NCBI RefSeq assembly: GCF_018919265.1
Contig: NZ_JAHLQO010000001.1
Location: forward strand, 124,001 to 188,000
Origin: Peptoniphilus ovalis
Lineage (GTDB): Bacteria; Bacillota; Clostridia; Tissierellales; Peptoniphilaceae
Reading direction: 5' to 3'
DNA length: 64,000 bases
A program made the translations under genes and the position numbers. Below the pieces are notes generated by a model. The model searched no databases. It saw nothing but the letters and a program-made list of their open reading frames with translations, and was not told where the DNA came from. Shown here piece after piece: positions 33,106 through 42,443 of the stretch. The first letter of the stretch is position 1. Every line of letters starts with the position of its first letter.

Positions 33106-34791
33106 TTATTCTATTTCTTTTTCTCTAGTTTTCTTTAAGATTATTTTAAATTTAGTTCCAAGACCGAGCTTTGAGCTTATTTCAAGCTTGCCATCTATGG
33201 ATTGTAGTACATGCTTTACAATTGAAAGGCCAAGTCCTGTACCGCCGATTTTTCTTGATCGAGATTTTTCAACTCTGTAAAATCTTTCGAAAATTCTCGA
33301 TAAATCTTCTGAAGGTATTCCTATACCAGAGTCGATTATATCAATTTCAAGATTATCGCCAGTATCTCTTATTTCGATATCAAGTGTGCCGCCTTCTTTA
33401 TTGTATTTTATACCATTGTTAATTATATTGGAGAATAATTCCCACATCATTGTCTTGTTTTCGCAAATCTTTCCGTCGCCATTAATGCTTACTTTTAGAT
33501 TTTTATCTTTTATTAAAACATCTTGAGTCTTTATTATTTCGCCAATAAATTCATTTAATTTTATTTCTTCTGTAGAGAATGTCGCATCTCTTTCAAGCCC
33601 AGAGATTTTCATTATGTCTTCGATAAGATTTAGAAGTCTCTTTGAATCGTTATAAATTAGTTTATAAAATTCATTTTTGCTCTCTTCATCAACCATATCA
33701 TTAACTAAAAGTTCTGAAAAACCACATATTGATGTAAGTGGTGTTTTTAGTTCGTGACTTACATTTGATGAAAATTCTTCTCGAAGCCTTAATGCTCTTA
33801 TCTCTTCAGTTTCATCGATAAATAGTATTACTACACCCTTAACTCTTTTATCTTCAAACACTGGATTTACATAGGATTTAAATTCTCTGTTTTCAATATT
33901 TATTATTGTTTCAGAGCTATTTCCATTAAGGGCATCATCGATTAGCTTAATTATTTCATCATCTCTTATTAAATTTAACACACTCTCACCTGTCAACTCT
34001 CTTTTTACACCAAAGAGTTCCCTTGCGGAGTTGTTGACAGATAATAGATTTTTATTTTCATCAATTATAATTAGTGATTCTTTCATATTTTTTAGAATGG
34101 TTTGTATTGTGTCTCTTTCCCTTTGAATTTCCTTTAAATTGTTTTTTATTACACGATTTTGTTTATTAATTCTAGTAATAAATGGACTGATTTCTGGAAC
34201 TTCATCTGTGCTTATATTAGAAAAATCTTCTTTTATATTATTAAGAGGCGCAAAAGTTTTTCTCGTAAGTCTTCCCGATACTATTGATGCCACAATAAAT
34301 ATAATACATGAGAAAATTAAATCTAATGGAAGTACCTTTGAAAAGGCTCCAATTAAATTGTCCAATTCTCTTGATAATCTAATTACTTTTCCATCATCAA
34401 GTCTCTGGCTAGCATAGTATAAATCTTTTGAAAGTGTATTTGAATATCTAGTTATGGAAGCAAACCCGTCTTCTTTTGCCTTTATAAACTCAGGCCTATC
34501 CTTGTGAGTTGGCATAAATTTTGGGTCTTCGTAAGAATCAAATACAACTGATCCATTTTCATTTATAAGGGTTATTCTAAAATCTCTTTTTTCTTCGGCT
34601 AGGATTTTTAAATACTCATTGTCCTGTTCAATATTATTTAATGCTTCTGATGTTATTGAGGTCATGTTTTGCAAATCTCTATTGGATCTTTGTACATATC
34701 CGTAATAGTAAACAAACATAGAAACTATTGTTGAAAGAAATAAACTTAAAAGGGAAATACCAAGTAGATATCTGAAAAATCTTCTTTTCAT
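33106..34791 (-). CDS. phoR: PhoR-like phosphate sensor histidine kinase
   Basis: 561 residues. TM1 is at about 8-29 and TM2 at about 155-176, bounding an external domain of ~125 residues. A PAS domain (about 235-330, MKESLIIIDENKNLLSVNN) is followed by HisKA with FSSNVSHELKTPLTSI near 350 and a HATPase with NIINNGIKYN, DSGIGIP and GGTGLGLSIVKHV. The start is taken as the ATG at 34789-34791, one base after the phoB stop; an in-frame ATG 30 bases earlier lies inside phoB. It is the last gene of the phosphate operon and would phosphorylate PhoB when phosphate is low. Confidence 0.9.
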   Translation of the reverse strand: MKRRFFRYLLGISLLSLFLSTIVSMFVYYYGYVQRSNRDLQNMTSITSEALNNIEQDNEYLKILAEEKRDFRITLINENGSVVFDSYEDPKFMPTHKDRPEFIKAKEDGFASITRYSNTLSKDLYYASQRLDDGKVIRLSRELDNLIGAFSKVLPLDLIFSCIIFIVASIVSGRLTRKTFAPLNNIKEDFSNISTDEVPEISPFITRINKQNRVIKNNLKEIQRERDTIQTILKNMKESLIIIDENKNLLSVNNSARELFGVKRELTGESVLNLIRDDEIIKLIDDALNGNSSETIINIENREFKSYVNPVFEDKRVKGVVILFIDETEEIRALRLREEFSSNVSHELKTPLTSICGFSELLVNDMVDEESKNEFYKLIYNDSKRLLNLIEDIMKISGLERDATFSTEEIKLNEFIGEIIKTQDVLIKDKNLKVSINGDGKICENKTMMWELFSNIINNGIKYNKEGGTLDIEIRDTGDNLEIDIIDSGIGIPSEDLSRIFERFYRVEKSRSRKIGGTGLGLSIVKHVLQSIDGKLEISSKLGLGTKFKIILKKTREKEIE

Positions 34792-34792
34792 A

Positions 34793-35473
34793 TTAGTCTT
34801 TACTAGAAAGCATGTAGCCAACGCCTCTAATTGTCTTAATATACTTTCTCTTATCCTTTAGTTTATCTCTCAATAGCTTTATGTGCATATCAACAGTTCT
34901 TGTTTCGCCTTCGTAGTCATATCCCCAAATATATGTTAAAAGTTTTTCTCTGGATATAACTATGTCTTTATTTAGGATTAAATATTTTAAAAGTTCGTAT
35001 TCTTTAAATGTAAAGTTAACATGTTCCCCATCAATTGTGACAGTTCTCTTTAAATTGTCTATTACAATATCGTTAAATTCTAAAATATTTTCGCCCTTGT
35101 CTTGAATTTTTGCTCTTCTTGCAATTGCTCCAACTCTAGACAAAAGTTCCATTACAGAAAAAGGCTTTTTGATGTAATCATCTGCTCCCTTATCAAGTGC
35201 AGAGATTATATCGTATTCTGTAGTTTTTGCAGTAATCATCATTACCCAAGTATTTTTAGTAGCTGGATTTTCCTTAAGTTTATTTAGTATTTCTATTCCG
35301 TCAATATCAGGAAGCATAATATCTAAAAGAACAATGTCCGGCTCTTTTGATTCAAGCTCGTTAAAAAAGTCATTGCCGTTTTCAAAGCATTTAACATCAT
35401 AACCCTTGCTTTTTAATGAATATTCAATTAACTTTAGTATCGATGTATCATCTTCTACAACATAAATTAACAT
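34793..35473 (-). CDS. phoB: PhoB/PhoP-type response regulator
   Basis: 226 residues. The receiver has the acidic pair at 8-9, phosphoacceptor Asp51 in IVLLDIMLPDIDG and Lys in DDYIKKPF. The winged-helix output is FTFKEYELLKYLILNKDIVI through RTVDMHIKLLRDKL and IRGVGYML. Located between phoU and phoR and 4 bases from phoU, it very likely binds the 11-bp-phased repeats upstream of pstS. Starts at an ATG after AAAGGATG. Confidence 0.93.
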   Translation of the reverse strand: MLIYVVEDDTSILKLIEYSLKSKGYDVKCFENGNDFFNELESKEPDIVLLDIMLPDIDGIEILNKLKENPATKNTWVMMITAKTTEYDIISALDKGADDYIKKPFSVMELLSRVGAIARRAKIQDKGENILEFNDIVIDNLKRTVTIDGEHVNFTFKEYELLKYLILNKDIVISREKLLTYIWGYDYEGETRTVDMHIKLLRDKLKDKRKYIKTIRGVGYMLSSKD

Positions 35474-35477
35474 GTAA

Positions 35478-36107
35478 TCATCCTTTAATTGAAAATATTA
35501 CCCACTGTGCAATGTTTACAGCGTGATCTGCAATCCTTTCTAGATATTTTGCAATCATTATAAAATCAATCGCAGCAGCAGGATCAAAGTCTGATTTAAT
35601 TATATCAATTAATTCGTCTCTAATCATTACAAAATAATTATCAACTACATCGTCCTCTTTGTCTATTCTTTCTGCAGCTTCAATATCCATGTTTACAAAG
35701 GAATCAATGGCATTGTTGACAAGTGTAATTGTTGCTTCAGCCATGTCCTTAATTATTGGAAATCTATTAGTTTCATAATCATCTGGTAGAATCATGCAAA
35801 TTTCTGCAATGTCTCTGCTGTTGTCTCCAATTCTTTCCATATCTGTAATCATCTTTAGAGCTGCTGAGATTCTTCTTAAATCTCCTGCAGCCGGTTGTTG
35901 TTCCACAAAAAGTTTAAGACAATGTTTTTGAATTATTTCTTCATATATATCAATTCTTTGTTCATAATTTATAACTTCATCGGCAAGTGTCTTGTCCTTT
36001 TCATCTAAAAGTGAAATAGACTTTTTAATAGAGTTTTCTATTAACATTGCCATTTCAAGTAATAAATTGTTTAAATGTCTTAATTCCTCGTCAAACTTTT
36101 TTCTCAT
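35478..36107 (-). CDS. phoU: Phosphate transport regulator PhoU
   Basis: 209 residues forming two PhoU three-helix bundles: LNNLLLEMAMLIENSIKKS at the N-terminus, AADEVINYE-like and AAGDLRRISAALKMITDMERIGDN near 75-98, and the second-repeat counterpart AIDFIMIAKYLERIADHAVN near 180. Links the Pst transporter to PhoR signalling, holding it silent when phosphate is plentiful. Its ATG overlaps the pstB stop by one base. Confidence 0.95.
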   Translation of the reverse strand: MRKKFDEELRHLNNLLLEMAMLIENSIKKSISLLDEKDKTLADEVINYEQRIDIYEEIIQKHCLKLFVEQQPAAGDLRRISAALKMITDMERIGDNSRDIAEICMILPDDYETNRFPIIKDMAEATITLVNNAIDSFVNMDIEAAERIDKEDDVVDNYFVMIRDELIDIIKSDFDPAAAIDFIMIAKYLERIADHAVNIAQWVIFSIKG

Positions 36108-36862
36108 TAGCCAAACCTTCCTGTTACATATAACTCTGTCTTTTCTTCTTTAGGATTTGTAAATATCTTAGTAGTGTCGTCAAATTCTACAATAACACCA
36201 TTTAAGAAGAATGCTGTTCTGTCTGAGATTCTTGACGCTTGTTGCATATTGTGAGTAACAATTACAATTGTATATTGTTCTTTAAGTTCTTGAGCTAGGT
36301 CTTCGATCTTTCCAGTTGAGATAGGGTCAAGTGCTGATGTTGGTTCGTCCATTAAGATAACTTCAGGATTAACTGCAAGGGCCCTTGCGATGCAAAGTCT
36401 TTGTTGTTGACCACCTGAAATTGAAAGAGCTGATTTTTTTAAATCATCTTTAACTTCGTCCCAAATTGCAGCTTGTTTTAAAGAATTTTCTACAATTTCG
36501 TCAAGTTCTGTTTTATTTTTAATACCGTGAGTCTTTGGACCATAGGCGATGTTTTCGTAAATACTCATTGGAAATGGGTTAGGTTGTTGGAATACCATCC
36601 CAACTCTTTTTCTCAAATTATTTACATCGTAATTTTTTTGATAAATATCTTCTCCATCTAGAGTTACAAGTCCATCAATTCTACATCCTACTACTAAGTC
36701 GTTCATTCTGTTTAAGCATTTTAGTAAAGTTGATTTACCACAACCAGATGGTCCTATAAATGAAAGAATTTCATTTTCCTTAACATCTAAGTTTACATTG
36801 TGTAGAGCCTGGAAGTCTCCATAGAATAAATCCAGATTTTCTACAGTCATTTTAGAACTCAT
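36107..36862 (-). CDS. pstB: Phosphate ABC transporter ATP-binding protein
   Basis: 251 residues, the normal length. Walker A is [20 protein letters not shown] near 33, the signature is [17 protein letters not shown] near 147, Walker B is [13 protein letters not shown] near 166, and the H-loop is [15 protein letters not shown] after Walker A is characteristic of PstB. It energises PstA/PstC on the cytoplasmic side. Overlaps pstA and phoU by one base each. Confidence 0.97.
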   Translation of the reverse strand: MSSKMTVENLDLFYGDFQALHNVNLDVKENEILSFIGPSGCGKSTLLKCLNRMNDLVVGCRIDGLVTLDGEDIYQKNYDVNNLRKRVGMVFQQPNPFPMSIYENIAYGPKTHGIKNKTELDEIVENSLKQAAIWDEVKDDLKKSALSISGGQQQRLCIARALAVNPEVILMDEPTSALDPISTGKIEDLAQELKEQYTIVIVTHNMQQASRISDRTAFFLNGVIVEFDDTTKIFTNPKEEKTELYVTGRFG

Positions 36863-37743
36863 TAATCTACCTCCGAAAGTTTGTTAGCAAGTTTAGTTGA
36901 TGACCAGTTAATTAATAATACAAGTACTAAAAGCACCATTCCTGTCGCATAAGCTTCTCCAACATGCATACCTTCAGATGATAATACATACATGTGAAGT
37001 GCAAGAGTTCTTGAAGAAGAGAAAAGTGATTTTGGTAGAGATGTAGCAGTACCTAGTGTATACATTAGAGCTGCTGTTTCACCAACTACACGACCAACTG
37101 ATAGGATAATTCCAGATAAAATTCCAGGAATTGCAATTGGAAGAACAACTACAAAGATTGTTCTAAGTTTTCCTGCACCAAGTGCAAAGGATCCTGATCT
37201 AACTGATGGGTGAACTGATTTTAGTGCTTCTTCAGTTGCTCTCATTATAATTGGTAAAATCATTATTGATACAGTTAGTACACCTGAAAGAACTGAGAAT
37301 CCCATTTTTAATTTAGTTGCAAAGAATAACATACCAAATAGACCATAAACAATTGATGGAATACCTGCTAATGTTTCTGTTGCAAGTCTTATCGCTTGAA
37401 CTAATTTGTTTTCAACATCTGTATATTCAACTAAGAAAATTGCTGTGAAAATTCCAATTGGTGATGCAAGTAAAATTGAAAGTGCAACTGTTATTAATGT
37501 TGTTACAATTGCTGGTCCCATGGACACATTTTCTGTAGTATAGGTCATAGAAAGCATTTCTGGTCTAAAGGAGAATATTCCCTTAATTACTACGAATAGT
37601 ACTAGAAAAACTAGCACTGCAAAAGTCAAAGCTGAAAATAGTCTTGTGAAAATTTTATAAAAAGAAAATTTCATTCCATAGTGTAATGCGAGCACTAAAC
37701 CTATGAAGAATAAAATTACTCCTATTGTAATATACTTAGCCAT
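36862..37743 (-). CDS. pstA: Phosphate ABC transporter permease PstA
   Basis: 293 residues with about six membrane segments. The ABC-permease EAA-like loop is [21 protein letters not shown] near 190, and [15 protein letters not shown] follows. The start is the ATG at 37741-37743 after AGGGAG; a GTG two codons up is possible. It overlaps the pstC stop by 8 bases, showing coupled translation. Confidence 0.95.
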   Translation of the reverse strand: MAKYITIGVILFFIGLVLALHYGMKFSFYKIFTRLFSALTFAVLVFLVLFVVIKGIFSFRPEMLSMTYTTENVSMGPAIVTTLITVALSILLASPIGIFTAIFLVEYTDVENKLVQAIRLATETLAGIPSIVYGLFGMLFFATKLKMGFSVLSGVLTVSIMILPIIMRATEEALKSVHPSVRSGSFALGAGKLRTIFVVVLPIAIPGILSGIILSVGRVVGETAALMYTLGTATSLPKSLFSSSRTLALHMYVLSSEGMHVGEAYATGMVLLVLVLLINWSSTKLANKLSEVD

Positions 37744-38644
37744 TGTCACGCTCCCTAGTCTTTAGATAGAAAAATCCAATATTTATAATAAGGATAAATA
37801 TAAATAATATTGCTGCAGTAGCTATAAGAGCTTGTCTGTGTTCACCAGCTGCATAAGCCATTTCAAGAACGATGTTAGTTGTCATTGTTCTTATTCCCTT
37901 AAGTGGGTTAAATGTAAGTCTAGCTTGATTACCTGCAACAAGGATTACCGCCATTGTTTCACCAATTGCTCTACCAACACCAAGGATAATTCCTGCGAAA
38001 ATACCTGATTTAGCAGCAGGAACCATTACTCTTGTAATAGTTTCATCATGAGTTGCCCCAAGAGAAAGTGATCCTGAATAATATGATTTAGGAACTGTTC
38101 TAAGAGAAGACTCAGCCATTGATATAATAGTTGGTAAAATCATAATAAGAAGTAGAATAGATGCTGATAGCATATTCATACCTGTTCCACCAAAAAGTGA
38201 ACGGTTAATTGGCACTATAATAGTAAGTGCAAAGAAACCATATACAATTGATGGGATACCAGTCATTAGATTAAGCGCTGGCTTTAAAATTCTGTAAATA
38301 TTTTTCGGACAATCAAATGCTAAATAGCAAGATACCATTATAGCAACTGGTACTGCTGCAATTGATGAGAAGGCTGTGATTAGAACTGAACCAACAATCA
38401 TTGGAAGTATTCCGTAGCTTGCTGGTGTGTTCATAGGAGCCCATTTGTCATTAAATAAGAAATCTCCTACTCCAATTTTAGCTATAAAACCAAAAGAATC
38501 TTTAAAGATAAATACACATATCAATAATAAGAAGAAAATTGACAGTATAGAACAAAGCAGGAAGAAATACTTAAATATTTCTTCCTTTGTAAATGCCTTT
38601 TTTTGGTTGTTTTTATGGAGTACCGTATTTTTAGTATCTTCCAT
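37736..38644 (-). CDS. pstC: Phosphate ABC transporter permease PstC
   Basis: 302 residues with six membrane segments. The family motifs [14 protein letters not shown] near 135, SLGATHDETITRVMVPAAKSG near 195 and GRAIGETMAVILVAGN near 225 are present. The start is the ATG at 38642-38644 after AAAGGATG; an ATG three codons up abuts the ribosome site. Forms the channel with PstA. Confidence 0.95.
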   Translation of the reverse strand: MEDTKNTVLHKNNQKKAFTKEEIFKYFFLLCSILSIFFLLLICVFIFKDSFGFIAKIGVGDFLFNDKWAPMNTPASYGILPMIVGSVLITAFSSIAAVPVAIMVSCYLAFDCPKNIYRILKPALNLMTGIPSIVYGFFALTIIVPINRSLFGGTGMNMLSASILLLIMILPTIISMAESSLRTVPKSYYSGSLSLGATHDETITRVMVPAAKSGIFAGIILGVGRAIGETMAVILVAGNQARLTFNPLKGIRTMTTNIVLEMAYAAGEHRQALIATAAILFIFILIINIGFFYLKTRERDNG

Positions 38645-38664
38645 TTTTTTCATCCTTTTTTAAA

Positions 38665-39591
38665 TTATAGTGCGTCCCATTCAGTAACTTCGCCAGTGAA
38701 GATTTGTCTTAATTGTTCCATTGTTAAATCTTCTGTTGGGTTTTCTTTGTTTACGATAACTGCGATACCGTCTCTTGCGATAACTGTGAATTCAAGAGCA
38801 GCTTTTTCTTCGTCCTTAAGTTCTCTTGAAGCCATACCAAGTTCTGCAGTTCCTTCCATAGCTGCTGTCATACCAGCTGAAGAACCATTTGATTGGATAT
38901 CGATTTGGCAGTTAGGGTTAAGAGCTTTGTAAGCTTCTGCAAGTTTTTCCATTAGTGGAGAAACTGAAGTTGATCCTGCGATTGTGATGTGAGCATCATT
39001 GTCAGTTGCTGTATAAGCTTGACCAGTAGCATCTCCTACATATCCTTCTTCTTCAACGATTTTTTGTCCTTCATCTGACATAATGAAAGTGATAAGGTCT
39101 TTTGCTTTTTTATCAACGTCTGCTTTGTAAGCTACGTTAAATGGTCTTGCAAGTTTGTAAGATCCGTTTTTGATATCATCTGCAGAAGCAACAACGCCTT
39201 CAACGTTAACTGCTTTAACAGTGTCGTTTAAAGAACCAAGTGAAATATATCCAATAGCTTGTGGGTCATTTTGAACTGTAGTAAGAACTGCATCTGTAGA
39301 AGATTGAACAGCTGCTTCTTCATAAGTCTTATCTACTTCTTCGTCGCCTTCTTTAACAAGAACACCAGTTAGTTCAGTAAAAGCTGATCTAGTACCTGAG
39401 CCTTGTTCTCTTGAAATTACGTTAATTCCACCTGTAGCTGCACCAGTTGTTTCAGTTTGAGCTGTTTGTGCAGCATTGTTTGTAGCAGTTTCTTCAGCTG
39501 CTTTTTCGTTTGCTTTATTACCTCCACAAGCAACAAGAGAAGCTGCAAGAGCGATAATAGTTCCTACCTTACTAAATTTTCTTAAATCCAT
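38665..39591 (-). CDS. pstS: Phosphate-binding lipoprotein PstS
   Basis: 308 residues. An N-terminal lipoprotein signal with lipobox LVAC (cysteine near 22) is followed by an Ala/Thr-rich linker, then the PstS-type binding fold with two similar lobes. Phosphate-contact stretches are SREQGSGTRSAF and AGSTSVSPLMEKLAEAY, with SNGSSAGMTAAMEG and GMASREL. The order of the lobes differs from E. coli PstS: the SREQGSGTRSAF lobe comes first. The start is the ATG at 39589-39591 (GGATGG ribosome site). First gene of the operon. Confidence 0.93.
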   Translation of the reverse strand: MDLRKFSKVGTIIALAASLVACGGNKANEKAAEETATNNAAQTAQTETTGAATGGINVISREQGSGTRSAFTELTGVLVKEGDEEVDKTYEEAAVQSSTDAVLTTVQNDPQAIGYISLGSLNDTVKAVNVEGVVASADDIKNGSYKLARPFNVAYKADVDKKAKDLITFIMSDEGQKIVEEEGYVGDATGQAYTATDNDAHITIAGSTSVSPLMEKLAEAYKALNPNCQIDIQSNGSSAGMTAAMEGTAELGMASRELKDEEKAALEFTVIARDGIAVIVNKENPTEDLTMEQLRQIFTGEVTEWDAL

Positions 39592-39640
39592 TTGTCTTTC
39601 CATCCTTTCAAAAATTAAAATAATCTTTATTTCACTTGCT

Positions 39641-39724
39641 ATTATAGAAATATATTGTAAATAAGTAAGATAACAATTGTAAATTTTGTGTAAAATAATT
39701 TACAATGTGTGAAAGTTTTGTGAA
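39641..39724 (-). promoter_or_regulatory. Pho-box-like repeats and -10 box upstream of pstS
   Basis: On the minus strand TTCACA occurs at 39719-39724 and 39708-39713, and TTTACA at 39689-39694, 39678-39683 and 39656-39661. Within each pair the spacing is 11 bp, as for Bacillus PhoP boxes (TT-A/C/T-ACA). A perfect TATAAT lies at 39641-39646 with no good -35, as expected for an activator-dependent promoter. Confidence 0.75.
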
Positions 39725-39862
39725 CATTAATCCAGGGTTTTGTAAAAAAAATTTAAAATTTCTTTATAATATATAAGATATTTTTAGAAAGAATTCTTTC
39801 TTATTTATGTAAATAATTTATTTTTTAGATTGAATTTTGACTTGTTTCTTATGCAGGAAATA

Positions 39863-39975
39863 TACTTTAGGACTTCCGTTATCTCTTGTAATTGATGTAA
39901 AACTTTAGCAACCTCGCTCTTAGGGCTATTTGTTTAAATTAAAACTTTTATAAACCTTACATCAATCCTAAAGTA
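39863..39975. repeat. Two-part inverted repeat in a 500-bp gap
   Basis: TACTTTAGGA (39863-39872) pairs with TCCTAAAGTA (39966-39975), and ATTGATGTAA (39891-39900) pairs with TTACATCAAT (39957-39966). The right arms are contiguous, while the left arms are split by 18 bases. The rest of 39725-40095 is AT-rich with no gene seen. It could be a structured RNA or a remnant repeat. Confidence 0.55.
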
Positions 39976-40095
39976 AATCCAGTAAAAATTTAATTTATCA
40001 AAAAAGTAAAAAAAGGTATATTAACAATTTTTAGGGTATTTATTATATAATTAATATTAATAATTTATGAAATAATAGAAGAAAAGAGAGTGAAT

Positions 40096-41286
40096 ATGAA
40101 AGAGAAAAAATTATCAACAAAAGCTGTGCTAATTGAAATTATAATGTTTTTAGCTTATGCTTTCTTTGCAGTTAACTGGATCAGTGGTTCTAACTTAACT
40201 CCAAAAATCTTAGAAGTTTTTAACATTAAAGGCCCAAATGCTGTCAGCTTAATCAACAATGTGGTTACTGTTGCTAAGATTCTTGGAAACTTAATCGCAG
40301 CTACAATTTTTACGAAATTATACCCTAAAAAATCAATTGCACTTGGTGCTTTTTTAGTGCCTGCAGGTGCACTTCTTGCTGCTCTATCTCCAAGCTTTCC
40401 AATATTTTTAATTGGTAGATTCATCATGGGATTTGGTGGTGCACTATTTGTAGTTTACTTCTCACCAGTAGTTGTAAATTATTTTCACGCAGACCACAGA
40501 CCTGTTGTTAACGCACTTAATAACGTATCTTACAATGTTGGATCAATTATGGCACTTCTTTTATTAGGACCAGTTATGAAAATTGTGGGACTAGGCAGAT
40601 ATGCATTAGTTGTCTTTGCATGTGTATCCTTTGCAATTTTTATTGGATGGATGATTATTGGAGAAGACTTTGCTATAACTGAAACTGGGGACAAGGACGA
40701 AAAAGATTTTACTTTAATAGATGCTTTTAAAGAGAAAATTGCAATTCTTATGCCACTAATGTATTTTGGGCATTTGACAATGTATATGGTAATGCTTAAT
40801 ATTTTCCCAAATACAAACTTTTCTCCAATTCCAGCAAATTTAATTTCTACATTATTTACAACTGGGGCATTAATTGGTACACTTCTTTCAATCTTTGTTG
40901 CGAAAAAATCTAAGAAGAGAGTTCCAGTTTTAAGAGTTGCAGGTATTCTTACAACTGCAATTATGCTTGCTCTTGTAAATACAACTAATGCAACACTAGC
41001 AAGTATCTTAGCTCTAGCACTTGGTACTATAATGTATGTTCCGCTTACAAATTTCGTTCTTATTCCACAAGAAATTCCTGGAATGTATTCAGAAAGACTT
41101 ACTCAAATAATGTCAGTTTATTGGGCACTTGTTTATATTTTCGAGACAATTGCATACCAAGTTATTGTAAATATTCAATTTAGAATGGGAGACAAGGTTG
41201 CACTTATTGCAACGGGAATCCTATCAGGTACATTTATCATCGGTTCCTTCTTGATGAAAGAGCCAGAAGAATGGGCAAAAAAGTAA
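40096..41286 (+). CDS. Major facilitator superfamily transporter
   Basis: 396 residues with 12 predicted membrane segments. The region GRFIMGFGGALFVVYFSPVVVNYF near 110-130 resembles the MFS helix-4 motif of the nitrate/cyanate-like (NNP/CynX) group. The start is the ATG at 40096-40098 after AGAGAG. Substrate unknown. It is divergent from pstS across a 500-bp gap and followed by a strong terminator. Confidence 0.88.
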   Translation: MKEKKLSTKAVLIEIIMFLAYAFFAVNWISGSNLTPKILEVFNIKGPNAVSLINNVVTVAKILGNLIAATIFTKLYPKKSIALGAFLVPAGALLAALSPSFPIFLIGRFIMGFGGALFVVYFSPVVVNYFHADHRPVVNALNNVSYNVGSIMALLLLGPVMKIVGLGRYALVVFACVSFAIFIGWMIIGEDFAITETGDKDEKDFTLIDAFKEKIAILMPLMYFGHLTMYMVMLNIFPNTNFSPIPANLISTLFTTGALIGTLLSIFVAKKSKKRVPVLRVAGILTTAIMLALVNTTNATLASILALALGTIMYVPLTNFVLIPQEIPGMYSERLTQIMSVYWALVYIFETIAYQVIVNIQFRMGDKVALIATGILSGTFIIGSFLMKEPEEWAKK

Positions 41287-41289
41287 AAA

Positions 41290-41320
41290 AATAATGAGGG
41301 TTTTAGCCCTCATTTTTTTA
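41290..41320. terminator. Terminator shared by the MFS and GcvT-like genes
   Basis: AATGAGGG (41293-41300) pairs with CCCTCATT (41307-41314), with A-runs before and T-runs after, so it works for both converging genes. Confidence 0.88.
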
Positions 41321-42328
41321 TGCATGTGTTCTTTCATTTTCTTTGTCGTAGAAAACTCTGTCAGTTAGTTTTGCTTTGACCTCGCCTTCTTTAGTTTTAA
41401 TTAAGACTTCTTTATCTTCTTCAAACTTATCTTTTAAGATTAAAGCATAGCCGATGAACTTTTGAACAGTGTAGCCATAAGTGAATTTTGTAACTTTTCC
41501 TATGACTTCTCCATCAAGTATTATTTCATCTCCAGGCTCAATATCGCAATTTTTTTCAGTGTAAAAACCAACTAAGTCTCTTTTAACATTGTCTTTTTCT
41601 TTTAATAGAGCATCTTTACCAATGAAGTGCTTGTCTAAATCAACTGTCCAGCCGTAACCAACTTCATAAGGATTTGTTCCTTCCAAGTCACTCATTAGGA
41701 CAAATCCTTTTTCTGCAGGAAGTGACTCAACAATTATATCTGTTGTAATATTTACAAGACCATAAGCCTTGCCTGCTGTAACTAACTTTTCTTCAAGCTC
41801 ATCTTTTTTATCAGATGCTACATAAAGCTCGTAACCAAGCTCTCCAGTAAAACCTGCTCTAGCAACATAAATTTCTAAATCTCCCACTTTATTTTCTCTA
41901 ATGTGGAAGAATTTTAAATCAGAAATATCATTTTCAACAATATCATTGATTAAGTCTCTAGATTTTGGACCTTGCACAGCAAACATAGTTACCTTTGAAG
42001 TGATGTCTTCATACTCAACGTCATATTCATCAGAAAACTTGTCGAACCACTTAATCATTTCGTCAATGTAAAGAGTGGAAACAGCAAAATGAGAATCATC
42101 AAGTTTAAAAACAATTACATCATCTTTAATAATTCCATCTTCGCCAAGCATTGTAGTATAAGCAGCTTCACCAACTTCAAGACCTGAAATATTATTTACA
42201 AACATCTTGTCTAAAAACTTAGCAGCATCCTTTGATTTTACATCTAGTAGAGAGTGAGTAAAATCATAATAACCTACACCATTTCTAACAGCTTCGTGCT
42301 CACGTCTTCTTAAATCATTATCTTTCAT
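41318..42328 (-). CDS. Stand-alone GcvT-like folate-dependent aminomethyltransferase
   Basis: 336 residues covering the GcvT tetrahydrofolate-binding fold (GYYDFTHSLLDVKSKDAAKFLD, FAVQGPKSRDLI, ARAGFTGELGYELYV) plus the C-terminal barrel (FIGKDALL to GYALILKD). In the glycine cleavage system GcvT takes the aminomethyl group from GcvH. Here no gcvH or gcvP is adjacent, so it may demethylate another amine such as dimethylglycine, or serve a remote cleavage system. It starts at an ATG after CGAGGTGAT. Confidence 0.85.
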   Translation of the reverse strand: MKDNDLRRREHEAVRNGVGYYDFTHSLLDVKSKDAAKFLDKMFVNNISGLEVGEAAYTTMLGEDGIIKDDVIVFKLDDSHFAVSTLYIDEMIKWFDKFSDEYDVEYEDITSKVTMFAVQGPKSRDLINDIVENDISDLKFFHIRENKVGDLEIYVARAGFTGELGYELYVASDKKDELEEKLVTAGKAYGLVNITTDIIVESLPAEKGFVLMSDLEGTNPYEVGYGWTVDLDKHFIGKDALLKEKDNVKRDLVGFYTEKNCDIEPGDEIILDGEVIGKVTKFTYGYTVQKFIGYALILKDKFEEDKEVLIKTKEGEVKAKLTDRVFYDKENERTHA

Positions 42329-42413
42329 AAAATCACCTCGAATATATAAAAAACAACTTCTTATAAATGATATACCCTAAGTAATTACTTTATAACAATA
42401 ATGTAATGAAAAA

Positions 42414-42440
42414 TAACTGGCATTGTGCCAGCTATTTTAT
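42414..42440 (-). terminator. Terminator of the ABC exporter operon
   Basis: CTGGCA (42417-42422) pairs with TGCCAG (42426-42431), followed on the minus strand by T-rich sequence, just past the permease stop. Confidence 0.75.
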
Positions 42441-42443
42441 AAC

